This document shows positions 35,872 through 46,250 of a stretch of 64,000 nucleotides of DNA, one piece after another. Numbering within the stretch: position 1 is the stretch's first letter; every line of letters begins with the position of its first letter. The translations under genes were made by a program, and so were the position numbers. The DNA is from Fistulifera solaris (lineage: Eukaryota > Bacillariophyta > Bacillariophyceae > Naviculales > Stauroneidaceae): NCBI GenBank assembly GCA_030295235.1, contig AP026137.1, positions 186,001-250,000 of the forward strand, written 5' to 3'. The notes under the pieces are model-generated. The model was given only the letters and a program-made list of their open reading frames with translations, did no database searches and was not told the DNA's origin.

Positions 35872-36929
35872 AAAGCCTTCAAAAAGAGCATATTCATTGT
35901 TTCTCGGGCGCACATGCAATGGATTTGCTAAACTTGCAATAGTAATCATTATAATTCATAACAACAGATTGATACTTTCGTATACTCATTATCTAACACC
36001 TATAATCCTAATGAACACTTGTCTTTTGTTCCGATTGCCTGCACCCGTTTATCTAATAGAGGGCAGCTCATCCTTGCTGTAAAACATATCTAATGAGCCT
36101 CTCGTCTTATCTATTTGCAACTCGTTAAGCTACCGGTACTGTAACACTAGCTCTTAATTCAAGAGGTACTTTCAATCGTCCCTCCCGACTCTTTTCGACC
36201 CCGACCCCCAAAGAAAAGACGAAACCCAAACTTCAAAGTTAAGTGCGGCTACATCGCACTCTAGAGGGGCGCTCAAGAAGTTTACTCTGTTAACATGACA
36301 AATGACTCTAGAGCCTACCTAGTGACCTCGGATAAATTTCCTGCCTCCTGTTCCCGGTTCCCGCCTTGGTTCACGAAATGAAATATTTAGTCTTTTCCTT
36401 CACGTTCCACTGATAAAGTATTGTCATATACAGTACTGATGACACTCTCCACTATCCGCAAAAATCAAAACTCGAAGACTTTGATACGCGGTACCTGTCA
36501 GCAATGACTTTTGACACGATGATCGATTATCGATTTCAAATAATGATAGCAACGAAAGAATACTCAGAGTGTTCCATTACTGCGATTTACTATATTAATT
36601 CCTAATTCCTTCTTGAGTGATCGTCCAATGTTCCAATGTTACGGTTTTTCTAAGATCATGACCGGCTTGTGTACTTTCGATTACAGTATATACAACAATG
36701 CGAGCTGCGAACTGCGAACCACTTCGTTCCCGAGCGAATGACAAAAGACAAGTGAAAATAGTGAAAAGCTGATTTTTTATTTGTAATCCAACCACCAGAT
36801 GACCCGAGCTCTTCCCGTTTTTGTCGATTGCAGGTTCAGGTCGAACTTTATTTCCTCATCTCATAAAATAAAAATTCGTCCAAACGAGAAGCAGTTTAAC
36901 AGCAGCCTAGCTACAAAACAACGCCAAAA
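35872..36929. other. Intergenic
   Basis: 3' flank of member E and upstream region of member D. The last 100 bases match the region upstream of member C. No gene is seen in the 1.06 kb. Confidence 0.5.
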
Positions 36930-38138
36930 ATGAAGTTTCTCCTCTCCACTCTCGCCCTTCTCGGTTTCGCCAACCAGGCCTACGCGCAACTTCCTCCCAC
37001 CCTCACGGTACGTTCGCATCACGAGTTCATCTTTGTCCACTTCTGAAAAGCATTGGCCTTTACTCGCTCGAAAAAAATGTCTTGTGTCAAACTTGATTGC
37101 CGAAACCAACACCAACCCGACGCCATTCTTCCCCTTATTTATTCTCAGATCGGAAATGTCAACGATGTACTCACCGAGTTCAACGTCGGTGAAGGCAACA
37201 CTGATGAAACCACAAGTTTGAACCACATCCAGATCGCCGGCACTGCCGGTACCGACGTTGACATTTCGAACAACCCGGGACCCAACCCGCCGGCCGGTAC
37301 GAAGTACTACGAGTTCACCATTCTCGCCCCTGGCTGCCTCGCTGCCGGAGACGGAGCCGTGACTGTGAAGACATCGTACGATCAAGACGGTCATTTGACA
37401 GCTCTTAATACCGTCGACATGGAAATCGCTGTTGCTCCTTGGGGTACATCGGTTCACGCCGTGGAGGGCAAGTTCGGCGTGTGCATTCAAGCCGACATTA
37501 TGATGATCAACGCAGCCCTGGAAGCGGTAGTCCTCGAGCGCAAGCACTTCGATTTCCGCGTGACACCCATCCTTTCGACATTCACCGTCAGTTCAGATAT
37601 CGAGAATAACGCAGTTGACGTTGGTGGCTCAACAACCGAGCAATCCGGTACAACGGTCACGGGAGCGTGGGAAGGCACCAACCCTCTACCTCCCGGTGAG
37701 CCCATCTGGTTCAGCCTCGCCGTCGATGACCAGGACTACAACTTTGTCGAATTCGAAACCGTCACCATGAAGATCGGCGCGGAAGCGGCTACTAACCTCA
37801 TCACCGCCACAGTTCCCGTTGATTCTGCCTTGACCAGCTTTGAGTTGGGTGCTACCCTCAAAACCATCAATTTTTACCACATTCTTCCCCGATCCGCCTT
37901 TGGAGCCACATCGCAAACTCTCACCATGACGGGTAAGGCTCTTGTCGACTACGTCGGACCCATTCGTCGTCTGCGCGGTGCTGAAGACCGCGAGCTTGCC
38001 ACGGTGCCTGTAACGACCGACTTTTCGATGGAAGCTGTAATGCTGGCCGATGAAGGCGGTAACAGCGGTAGTTTCAAGATTGAGATTTTGTCCCTCGTAG
38101 TTGGCGGCGTCAGTGTCATCGGTGCGGCGGTGCTTTGA
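36930..38138 (+). CDS. Secreted, probably GPI-anchored family protein, member D
   Basis: Exon 1 is 36930-37007 (leader MKFLLSTLALLGFANQAYA, then QLPPTLT), the intron 37008-37148 (GTACGT to TCTCAG), exon 2 37149-38138, giving 355 residues. The intron sits directly after the leader, as in all members. Motifs are IGNVNDVLTEFNVGEGN, YYEFTILAPGC, KFGVCIQADI, FDFRVTPIL, SGTTVTGAW, FYHILPRSAFGA and the tail FKIEILSLVVGGVSVIGAAVL after GGNSGS. It is almost identical to member C over the shared part, including the leader, and so is the intact partner of a recent duplication. It is likely GPI-anchored at the cell surface; the role is unknown. Confidence 0.82.
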
Positions 38139-38555
38139 AGAACCACGCCATGTTTTGCAGAGAACAAGATTTTTTTAACAGAAAGAGCAGAACATTCATA
38201 ATCCATTCACCCTGGCAACCATTTATAGTAACAACGCTATAGCCAGCAGTTTCATCCGTCATATTTTGTCCACAACAATTTATTGGAAAGGGTACCATTT
38301 TTTCGCCGGAAACTGGTTCCCTTTTCGTTTCTTTCGTTGGAACGTTTCAATATAGGCTACCTGATGATCGGCATTTGAGGGCGAAAGACACACGACACGT
38401 TTGCGCAGTCACTGATATTGAAGCATACCCTCCGTTCTTTTTACGACGAAGCGTTGACATGCGTTTCCGCCACGTTTGTTTTTGATGAAGATTTTTCATC
38501 TTTAAAAAAGATCGAACAGACTAAGAAGAGACTTGACAATACGCTATCGCTCTTT
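38139..38555. other. Intergenic, convergent 3' ends
   Basis: Between the 3' ends of member D and the Med22-like gene. No coding signal or repeat is seen. Confidence 0.45.
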
Positions 38556-39008
38556 TCAATCTGTATGATGTAGTTTCTTGTGTCGTAATTCCAGCCAATC
38601 TTTTTCTATTTCAGCGGCTTCCAACCGAGCTTTTTTCGTCAATGCTTGTGCCTGTATGACTTGCAGCTCTTCCTCGGCCTCAATTGTTTCTCGATCCATC
38701 AACAATAAAGATAAACGCAAGGTACGGATCAAACCCAATAGATGAGATGCGGCGACGCAAATGTTTTCGGTCGCCGCACGACACTGGACTTGACTCTGTG
38801 CGATATTGGCCGCCAAAGGAGGCGGAGGAGGATCTTGTAGAGACGTCATGTGACCACCGCCCGCACGGGGATCATGCTGCTGCGTCGAAGGTGCTGCAGC
38901 GGCGGCCTTGAGCAAATTAAGATACTGATTCGATAGTCGGTTGCAGGTAGCGTTCAGTGACTGTTCCCATTCTTCCGCCGGGGTAGCGTCTTTCTCGATG
39001 CGTTCCAT
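38556..39008 (-). CDS. MED22: Mediator subunit 22 (Med22/Surf5)-like protein
   Basis: The protein has 150 residues and is almost wholly helical. It starts MERIEKDATPAEEWEQSLN, then CNRLSNQYLNLLKAA, a short Ala/Pro/Gly linker, then the helix AANIAQSQVQCRAATENICV and LLGLIRTLRLSLLLMD, and a charged coiled-coil end. This follows the Med22 pattern of two helices with a Q..V...NI...G..L..LI..L core. Med22 is a small head-module subunit of Mediator, which links transcription factors to RNA polymerase II. Length fits (120-160 in most eukaryotes). The match is by pattern only, so another small helical protein is possible. Confidence 0.5.
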   Translation of the reverse strand: MERIEKDATPAEEWEQSLNATCNRLSNQYLNLLKAAAAAPSTQQHDPRAGGGHMTSLQDPPPPPLAANIAQSQVQCRAATENICVAASHLLGLIRTLRLSLLLMDRETIEAEEELQVIQAQALTKKARLEAAEIEKDWLELRHKKLHHTD

Positions 39009-39308
39009 ACTTATGAGGACTAAGAGTAATGTTAAGAAGCAAAGGGAAATTCAATTAATTGTGTTGTAATAGGGAAAGGAACAACAATAATAAACAGCAA
39101 TGAGAGCACTAAACAATAAAGCAATACTGGTAAGTGGTAAACGGGCAAAAGCTAGGCCGCTACGCAAGCAAAGGAGTTGTGTATCAACAATCAACGCACT
39201 CATCGATCGCATCGCCACACAGACGGATGGCGCACAACAACAAAAAATAACATCCACTTCGCTCTCCATTCCATTTGGTAAGGTCATCGCAAAAATAAGA
39301 AGAAAAAT
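39009..39308. other. Short intergenic, divergent promoters
   Basis: Three hundred bases between the Med22-like and rhomboid starts. Probably a shared divergent promoter. No motif stands out. Confidence 0.4.
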
Positions 39309-40184
39309 ATGAGGTCAATACGCACGTTATGGCTACTGACAATACTTCTGTTGGGTAAGAGTATAGTGCGGGCGAAACTAGAGCCACGCCGCAGCAGCGA
39401 TCCCGATTTGATCGAACTAAATCGCCATTACAAGGGATACATAATACATGATGGTGACGATGATTTTCAATGGCGGCAGGAACAGCAGCGGTACTTCTCT
39501 GACGCAGGACGGCATTCACAGCCTGTAACCCACTACGTTCGTCAATTATACGCACAGAGTCCGTCCATTTGCCTTACCTTTATGCTCTCGATCGCTGTCT
39601 TTGTGGCGTGGCAGATTCCGAGCGCTCAACCGTTTTTGCAACGACACTTCTTTTGTAGTATTTTCAATATTGAACAAAGACGCTATCATACACTCCTTCT
39701 AGCGAGTGTTTCTCATAAGGGATTTTATCATCTGCTGGTCAACTGCATGTCCTTGTTGTCGGTCGGTCCTTCGGTGCGGCAAGCCTTGGCGCCGAATCCT
39801 GTTTGGCCTCTACTACTGGGAGCTAGCTTGTCGGGATCGGGGATGTTCTTGATTATGAATCATGTAACGCAAAGTTTCAGTGGCGGTTTGGGTTTATCAG
39901 ACGTGACTTGTGCACTAATCGCATTTTGGGCTCGTCTGTATCCAGAACGAACGTTGCAATTCCGTCTAGGGCCCATTCCTGTCACCATGATGGCCAAGAA
40001 GGCCGTATATGCTTTGGTGGCATGGAGCTTGGCTGCGACGCTCTATCCAGTAATTTCTTTGGGCGATTCGGTAGGACATTGGGCGCATTTGGGTGGGCTA
40101 TTATTTGGCTACTTTTATTACGATTGGTTCTCTCAGCAGTGCAAGAGGCGACATAAGTGGAAGCTTTCGTTCGAATTTCCTTAG
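39309..40184 (+). CDS. Rhomboid-family intramembrane protease
   Basis: The protein has 291 residues with a hydrophobic leader (LWLLTILLLGKSIVRA), a polar region and six membrane segments from about residue 85. Rhomboid landmarks are present: HKGFYHLLVNCMSLL (the conserved H...N of TM2), GLGLSD with the nucleophile Ser in TM4, and GHWAHLGGLLFGY with the catalytic His in TM6. The usual GxSG appears as GLSD, so the residue after Ser is Asp rather than Gly; activity is probable but not certain. The C-terminal tail is basic (KRRHKWK). Such enzymes cut membrane proteins within the bilayer. The layout fits PARL-type or plastid rhomboids; the targeting is unclear because no F-type plastid motif follows the leader. 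Confidence 0.8.
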   Translation: MRSIRTLWLLTILLLGKSIVRAKLEPRRSSDPDLIELNRHYKGYIIHDGDDDFQWRQEQQRYFSDAGRHSQPVTHYVRQLYAQSPSICLTFMLSIAVFVAWQIPSAQPFLQRHFFCSIFNIEQRRYHTLLLASVSHKGFYHLLVNCMSLLSVGPSVRQALAPNPVWPLLLGASLSGSGMFLIMNHVTQSFSGGLGLSDVTCALIAFWARLYPERTLQFRLGPIPVTMMAKKAVYALVAWSLAATLYPVISLGDSVGHWAHLGGLLFGYFYYDWFSQQCKRRHKWKLSFEFP

Positions 40185-40982
40185 TGAAAGTGGATCCTCT
40201 TGCCTCATTGAATAATGAACCTGATCAAAGGTGGAGTGCAACTCCTACTTTGTTGTCGATCGGCATAGCTAACTTAAGCCGTTGTCGTCGTCAATCGAGA
40301 AGAGACACGACCCTTTCATGCCACTTTTTGAACAACGTACCGGTAGATGTTGTTGCATTCGGAGCACACTTAACGCTTAAGTAATTTTGTTATTTTATAG
40401 TCCATCGAAAAGAAATATTTCCGTTGAACTGTAAATCCACGCCTTGAATCGCTCGCCGTGTTCACCTAGTATTTTACCAACCACAACCACAACCACACTT
40501 ACCAACGTTAAGAGATGTGTCTATCCAACGTAAAGAGATGTGTCTATCAAGCTACATTTTTACGAGCCTTTTTCTTGCGTTCACCAGCCTCAAGCCCTAT
40601 TCATGCTCTGGGCTCCCTCCACGCGATCTTCATTCACGTTTCTGAACCGGTACTCCTAGATAAAAGGATAATTCTTTTTCTTGTTTCAGGCATAGGTTAC
40701 ATCTCAGTGCCAATTGCCAAGTCTTACGAAGTCCGTTTGTCAAGAGGGTCAGTGTCAAGAGTCATGAGTCAAGAGGAGTCACGAGTCACGAGGTCTTCTT
40801 TCTGTCAAGGATAAAGTCATCCGACGCAGCGCGGCAGAAGGTTCACAGTGAGAGCCACAGTAAATTGAGCAAGCGTTTTTACCTCCCTCGCCATCTGTTG
40901 CATTTTTTTATCATTGAGTTGGTCTATTATTATCCATTTTCTTTCAGTTTGCAACCATCATATTCGATTAATTATCACGTCA
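40185..40982. other. Intergenic with small tandem repeats
   Basis: No gene is seen. Near 40480 there is a CCACAACCACAACCACA run. AAGAGATGTGTCTATC occurs twice around 40510-40550. A GTCAAGAGTCATGAGTCAAGAG-type irregular repeat lies at 40735-40795. Confidence 0.5.
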
Positions 40983-42549
40983 ATGCAGTCAGATTTGTTG
41001 GAGGTGATTTCGAAAGAAGAACTGCCCGTTGAGCAGCAAATACGCTGGCGGAATGTGGACATTGTGCATCGACTCCGCCGAGAACCAACCGATATTAGTG
41101 AATTTAATCACTACGAAGGTCTGGTGGCCATTATCAATGATAATGGAACGGCGGCATTGATCCATCCTCGATTATTTCGCATTATTGGTCTTCCGTTCAA
41201 TGAGAAAAGCTTGAGTTTGACGTTTTACGGAGATGAACGTAAATGTGCGATGACTTGCGCTATTACTGGATTTACGGATAAAGCGGTAGCGGAGACTGCT
41301 GCGCTGTTTTGGAGCTTAGGTCATGCGGAAAGTAGCAATCCTTCGCTTACAATTCGCAGTCATGACAATTACGGTGACGGTGTCTTCGATTTTAGGGCCG
41401 TTCAACCGGAACAACTGGCTCGGATGTTTGAAAGAAACCCAACTAGAAATGTCGTGTTCTCTTATCTAAAAATTAGTGCATTTCAATCAACTGTTCTCGC
41501 AACTCGAACGCATCCTGTGCATCTGCGATTCGGATGCTTCTGTGCTATTGAAGATGACGGCGATGCTCTGGCAGTACGTTATCCAACCGCCAGTCGCCGA
41601 TTGGTTCTCTGAATTTTTCAGCAGTCAATTGCAGTGACGACAGAGTGTGGTTGAGCGACGTTAATCTCAAGCGCCTCTTTCAGATTCCGTTCATCGATGA
41701 ATTGATACTCGATGGCTGTTTCAGTGACGACCTAATTCCATTCCTTTTGCTTCACCCATAAGTACCATTCGCCTGGATGATTGTCATGGTCAAATAACAC
41801 AACGAATACACATTGCGCCTGATGTGCTATCTCTTGAACTCTCGTGCGGACAAGTCTATCCAACTCATTCCTTGTTTTCATACCTTTCTTACCTGGGTCA
41901 CAGGGAGCTAACAAAGCTTTCGGTATTTCTTGGCTGCAACGATGATGCACAGGATAAGGATATTCAAGAGCTCATTCGTTTCATTGGCGCGAGACCTGAC
42001 CTACAAGTGCTCAAATGGTCCAGTCCTCTCCGTTCCGCAGAACTAATGCGAGATTTGTTCGCAGTGGTCGAGCAGCACAAGGGGCTCCGCACCTTTCAAA
42101 TAGTGGATTTTCCATACAAAATGGATCGCCATCACGAGTTTTTAGCAAATTTAATTAAACGAAACAGAGTGATCCGAGTGGTCGATAGCGATGGCGAATT
42201 ATTGATAAATGGAAATGAAATGCATCATACCCATTCTTTGAATCGATTCTACTGCGGTCTACCGAATCTTGGGCATGAATCGCCAGCTATCCGCCCAGCA
42301 CTTGTTAAGGAGGCTTTGATGCATAGTGCGAAGCGAGACTTTCAGCGCGGCGCACTCTTATTGGCCAAACAGACCGACTCGCTCTACCAGTTAGTGCGCA
42401 GTGTACCAGCCGACTTGCCGACGTCAGATGATGGCGACAATAGGATGACTCAAGCATCTGCTCCGAACCTACCGGAGGTAAATAGTAGCGAACGCAAGCG
42501 CGAGGCAAGTTGCTGCTGTGACCATTCATGCAAGCGTGCGAAAATATAA
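40983..42549 (+). pseudogene. Unrecognised protein gene with several frame breaks
   Basis: The likely start is 40983 (MQSDLLEVISKEELPVEQQ). The first frame runs to 41612. Related sequence then continues in other frames: VIQPPVADWFSEFF, then VWLSDVNLKRLFQIPFIDEL and LILDGCFSDDLIPFLLLHP near 41640-41760, then STIRLDDCHG and the long frame 41824-42549. The middle has a leucine-rich spacing (L..L.L..C) resembling irregular LRR-like repeats, as in many diatom proteins of unknown role. The C-terminus is Cys/basic (EASCCCDHSCKRAKI). At least three frame changes occur. With no close relative to compare, I cannot say whether these are sequence slips or true decay, so the pseudogene label is provisional. 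Confidence 0.45.
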
Positions 42550-42892
42550 ATCCCGACATGGTCCATCTGTGTCATTTTGGATGAAAAAATTGAGAGGGTC
42601 GCCTACGCGCTGCAGGAATGTTATCTCTTTCGAGGGCGTCAGAATGCACTTCCCGAATGGAGTTACCTGCAGGAAAATTTGTGGATATGATTGGAGACCG
42701 ACCGCTTCGGACTTGTGCAGGAGGTAGCATTGGTTCTGATGCCAATGATTATAGACAGGGTCTAGTGTCTAGTTGACGATTATACGAAACTAGAAATAGA
42801 CCCCAAAATGCGTCATGTTTTCATTTTCAGGAATGACATCAATTGAATGCATGTACTAGTTTAAACTTTAAACGCGTAAACACTTCTTTATT
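42550..42892. other. Intergenic, outside the inverted arm
   Basis: About 340 bases between two convergent 3' ends. No coding signal. Similarity to the right inverted arm does not seem to extend into it. Confidence 0.4.
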
Positions 42893-44691
42893 TTAATCAA
42901 ATCGTCGGAAACTTAGAATATTGGAGTTTGGAAGCGAACACAGACATATAAGTACATAAAACGAATCAAGACCAGCATCATACGATAGTGGATGAACTGT
43001 GATAAGTACATCAAATGTACTCAGCGGATGGCAAAACGAGAACCAAACGAAGGGGATGCAAGACAATTCGCTGCGCCCTGCTGATCCAGACCGCGAAGAA
43101 GCCGGAACTGCATCGACTTTCCAAATACACAAGGAATTATCAGCGCCCATCGATGCGAGCTTCGTACCGTCGGGGCTCATTCCCATTGACAAGATGCGGC
43201 CTTCGTGGCCGCGCATAATTTGTATTTGCTCCATCTTGGGGTAGCTCCAGGCGACAACAGCGTTCGCGAGAGGAACTCATTTCGTCCCCATAGCCGTGAC
43301 CGGAGTACAACTCCTGATGGTGCTGACCCCAAATCAATGAGCAGACCTGACTTCCTGTAGCCACGCTCTTCAGCAGACTACCCGAGCAGGCATTCCACAG
43401 CTTGATGCAGCCATCTGCGGTCCCCCCACCGCTGGCGAGCACATCAGCGTCGATAGGGACACCATGCCAAACCCTTAACAGCACCCGTGTGTGATTGCAA
43501 AATATGTCGTGGACTCTGACCACGGCCCGACTCCGCGCTCCGTGTCATGGATGCATCCCACAGGTGAACCATATTATCATTTCGACCGCTGGCGAGACAC
43601 GACCCCTCACTATTCCACGCTAAGTTGCACACCGACGAAGAGCCTCCGACAGAAGGTGCCATCGTCATTGTTGTCTCCACGCCACCGCGCAAGTCGTGAT
43701 TACCGATCTTCCCGTTAGTGTACCCTGCGGTCAAATACTGCCGAGAATCATTCCAGCATACTGCACGCATCGTACTGTTTCGACAACCCATGTTGGTCCG
43801 CATAATCTCTTTGCCGCAAGTTGTGTCGAAAATTCGAACGAAGCCGACACTCGTGGCTACAGCAAGGTGATGCGTGCTGCCTTCCATTGTGCACCACTTC
43901 ACAGAACGGACATGGTTTGAGAGGCCCCTTTGGTCGACAGGGCGTTTTACCAGCTCGCAATTTCTTGCACAGCACCGGTAGACTCGTTCATGAGGTACAC
44001 GGATATACCCAGAGCCACAGCTAGAACATTATCCTTGCTCCAGCTGATCGGATTAGTGTAATAATCATCCACAATACCGCGGGCGTTTAAGGACTTCGCC
44101 GGATGAGGGCTTATTGTGCGCTTAGTCACGGCGACATTCAGTTTTTGAGACAAAGCATTGAAACCGCAGCTCGATGATCGTAGCGAGTCCATCGCGAAAG
44201 GGTCCGCAGCAACGATAGGACGACGATTACTTGTCATGGAAGGAGAAACAGAGCCATACTTCATGAGAGACTTCAATTGAAGCTCGTCATCAAGATCGCT
44301 TCGTCGAAACATTGCACAACGTGCTCAGCAATTGCTTCTTGTACGGGAGTTTCATCAAACGAGCTGCGGAAGGAGGACCGACGCAAGCAACATTGGACGA
44401 TTCACACGACTTGGACGCAGAATTCAGCTTTCGACGACACAAATCCATATTCATGCGACGAGACGGAATGAAACGATCCTGATCGTCACAAGGGGCAGTT
44501 TGCGGCGTCAACACATGAAGACTACGGGCAGTCGAACGCATGCGAGGGACTGGAGTTTTGATCATCTGTGGAGTGCCAGGCGCGACAGTCTGCTTCAAGT
44601 CGCGGCATCCAAGACGATTAGGAGTTGATAAATGATTATGCGAATGCATATCAGAGGATAGAACGTTGTTTTGAGAGCAAGAAGACACCAT
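42893..44691 (-). pseudogene. CDC20/Fizzy-family WD40 protein, copy A, frame-broken
   Basis: The start at 44691 gives MVSSCSQNNVLSSDM. DQDRFIPSRRMNMDL is the DRFIPxR box of CDC20/Cdh1 proteins, which activate the anaphase-promoting complex. Next comes the pre-propeller IVDDYYTNPISWSKDNVLAV, close to the family's (G)LVDDFYLNLLDWS. WD40 blades follow: RAVCWNDSRQYLTAGYTNGKI, SGRNDNMVHLWDA, GAVKGLAWCPY, GGTADGCIKLWNA, TGSQVCSLIWGQHHQELYSGHGY and GRILSMGMSPDGTKLASMG. The frame changes at least four times (near 44300, 43950, 43480 and 43250). The break near 44300 occurs at the same place in copy B, so it predates the duplication or marks an unrecognised intron. A working CDC20 should exist elsewhere in the genome. 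Confidence 0.75.
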
Positions 44692-44818
44692 GGTGTGATT
44701 TTGGGGTTCAAAGCAAAATTGTGCGGATAAGGCTTGCTGCGGTACAAATTTGTACGAGACAAATACGCTGATGTAGCGAGTTGTACAGAGAACCACGTAG
44801 GTTAGAATGTACAATACA

Positions 44819-45035
44819 GGGCACGGCGTTAAAAATTCCCCGCCTTGCCGTCGCAGCGTGTTAGGAAAGACCTTTTCGATTAGGGTTTTTCATGACTCCA
44901 TCGCACAGTCTCTCACTCTCTCAGCGTGCAGAATTTTGTAGCGGCTGTGTTAGTGCGTAAAAAGACCTCGTCCTTCGTCCCCGACGCCGTTTTACTCATT
45001 CATCTATATAAATTGTAAGGCGTTTCACATAATGT
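44819..45035 (+). repeat. Left terminal inverted repeat
   Basis: About 217 bp, including ATGACTCCATCGCACAGTCT and TCTCACTCTCTCAGCGTGC; matched in inverse orientation by 46251-46471 with scattered differences. Confidence 0.85.
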
Positions 45036-45232
45036 CTATGAAATTCCCTATAGAGTTTAATGTAGTCTTTAACCACATTTTTGCTTATAGTCGCTCACGT
45101 TTGTGTTTCAACGGCTCGCCAACGGATTTCATGTGGCACTCGCTAATACGGCAGTTCAGCGGTCTTTCAAAATCTACGTTTATTGAGAGGCCCGATAACG
45201 CAAACTACGTTTTGGTCTCAAGCATGTGCAAC

Positions 45233-45360
45233 TTCCCCGCCATTCCCCAACTTTCCCCGCCATTCCCCAACTTTCCCCGCCATTCCCCAACTTTCCCCGC
45301 CATTCCCCAACTTTCCCCGCCATTCCCCAACTTTCCCCGCCATTCCCCGTACTTCCCCAG
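45233..45360. repeat. Array of 13 C4 runs in exact 10-bp register
   Basis: CCCC occurs at 45235, 45245, 45255 and so on to 45355 without a slip. The 20-bp unit alternates CCCCGCCATT and CCCCAACTTT. The minus strand therefore carries G4 runs with 6-nt loops, a canonical quadruplex pattern. Confidence 0.9.
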
Positions 45361-45920
45361 ATTTCTCGTTAGCCCAGAATTTCCTGGAATAAATTGCGAA
45401 TTACCAATCACGAGTTGCGCATTCTGATCTACCAGGTACCTTGAAAATGACAAGTAAACTTATTGATGGCTGAGACAATTAACGAATTTTAAAAGTAAAT
45501 AGAATTTTTATGAATTGAACTGATGCTCTACAGTAGTCTTTCACGACCTTGGTCGATTGTCTAACTCTTAGCCACGTGCTACACGATCAGTTGCTCCTAG
45601 CGTGGGCCCGCCGTCGTAGTCCATTCCAGTCCGTCTGCTGCACCAAGCATTTCTGCCTGTGCTGTTCCGAAAGCGGAAGACCGCGAGTGAGGTGCCCAGC
45701 CAGCTCGTCTCCCACGGATAGTCCTGCACCCTCTAGTAGAGCCGGAGCTCCAACGCCCTTTCCAGTATCAGGTATGCTCTATTTTCGTGATGTACAAGTA
45801 CTACGCGACGTAGTCTGTACATTTTCGATTCGCTCAAATTTGAGACTTTGAAAGAGAGCTCTTTGTTCGCTGTAGGACAAGGGTAAGAACGCTCTGACAT
45901 GTCTTTTATACTTCCCGGAT

Positions 45921-46046
45921 ATCCCCGATAATCCCCGGGATTCTCGGGGATTCTCGGGGATTCCCGGGATTCCCGAGATTCCTGGGGATTCTCGGGGATT
46001 CCCGGGGATTCCCCAACTTTCCCCAACATTCCCCATCTTTCCCCGA
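45921..46046. repeat. Second phased array of G4 and C4 runs
   Basis: C4 runs at 45923 and 45933 are followed by GGGG with ATTCTC or ATTCCC loops at 45946, 45956, 45984, 45994 and 46004 on the plus strand. C4 runs then follow at 46011, 46021, 46031 and 46041. Spacing is mostly 10 bp. The G-rich half could form a quadruplex on the plus strand. Confidence 0.85.
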
Positions 46047-46250
46047 AATTCTGGAATTGAGCGAAACGTAATTTACACCGAGGTAAATTCACGTAAACAT
46101 AGTTTTTTCGCGATGCGACAGGCAAAATGCGTTTTTGTCAACGAGTACCAGATGCAATCCGTTGGCGAGTCTTCGAAACACCAACTGGAGCGACTATTGA
46201 ACAAGATGGTGTCTTAAGACTACATAAAAACTTAGAGACAAAGAATAATT

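Noticed and set aside
45032-45851. Pro-rich and Ser/Cys-rich open frames inside the inserted element
   Set aside because: The first is the 10-bp C4 array read as protein; the second has no family features or start context. No transposase domain is visible.
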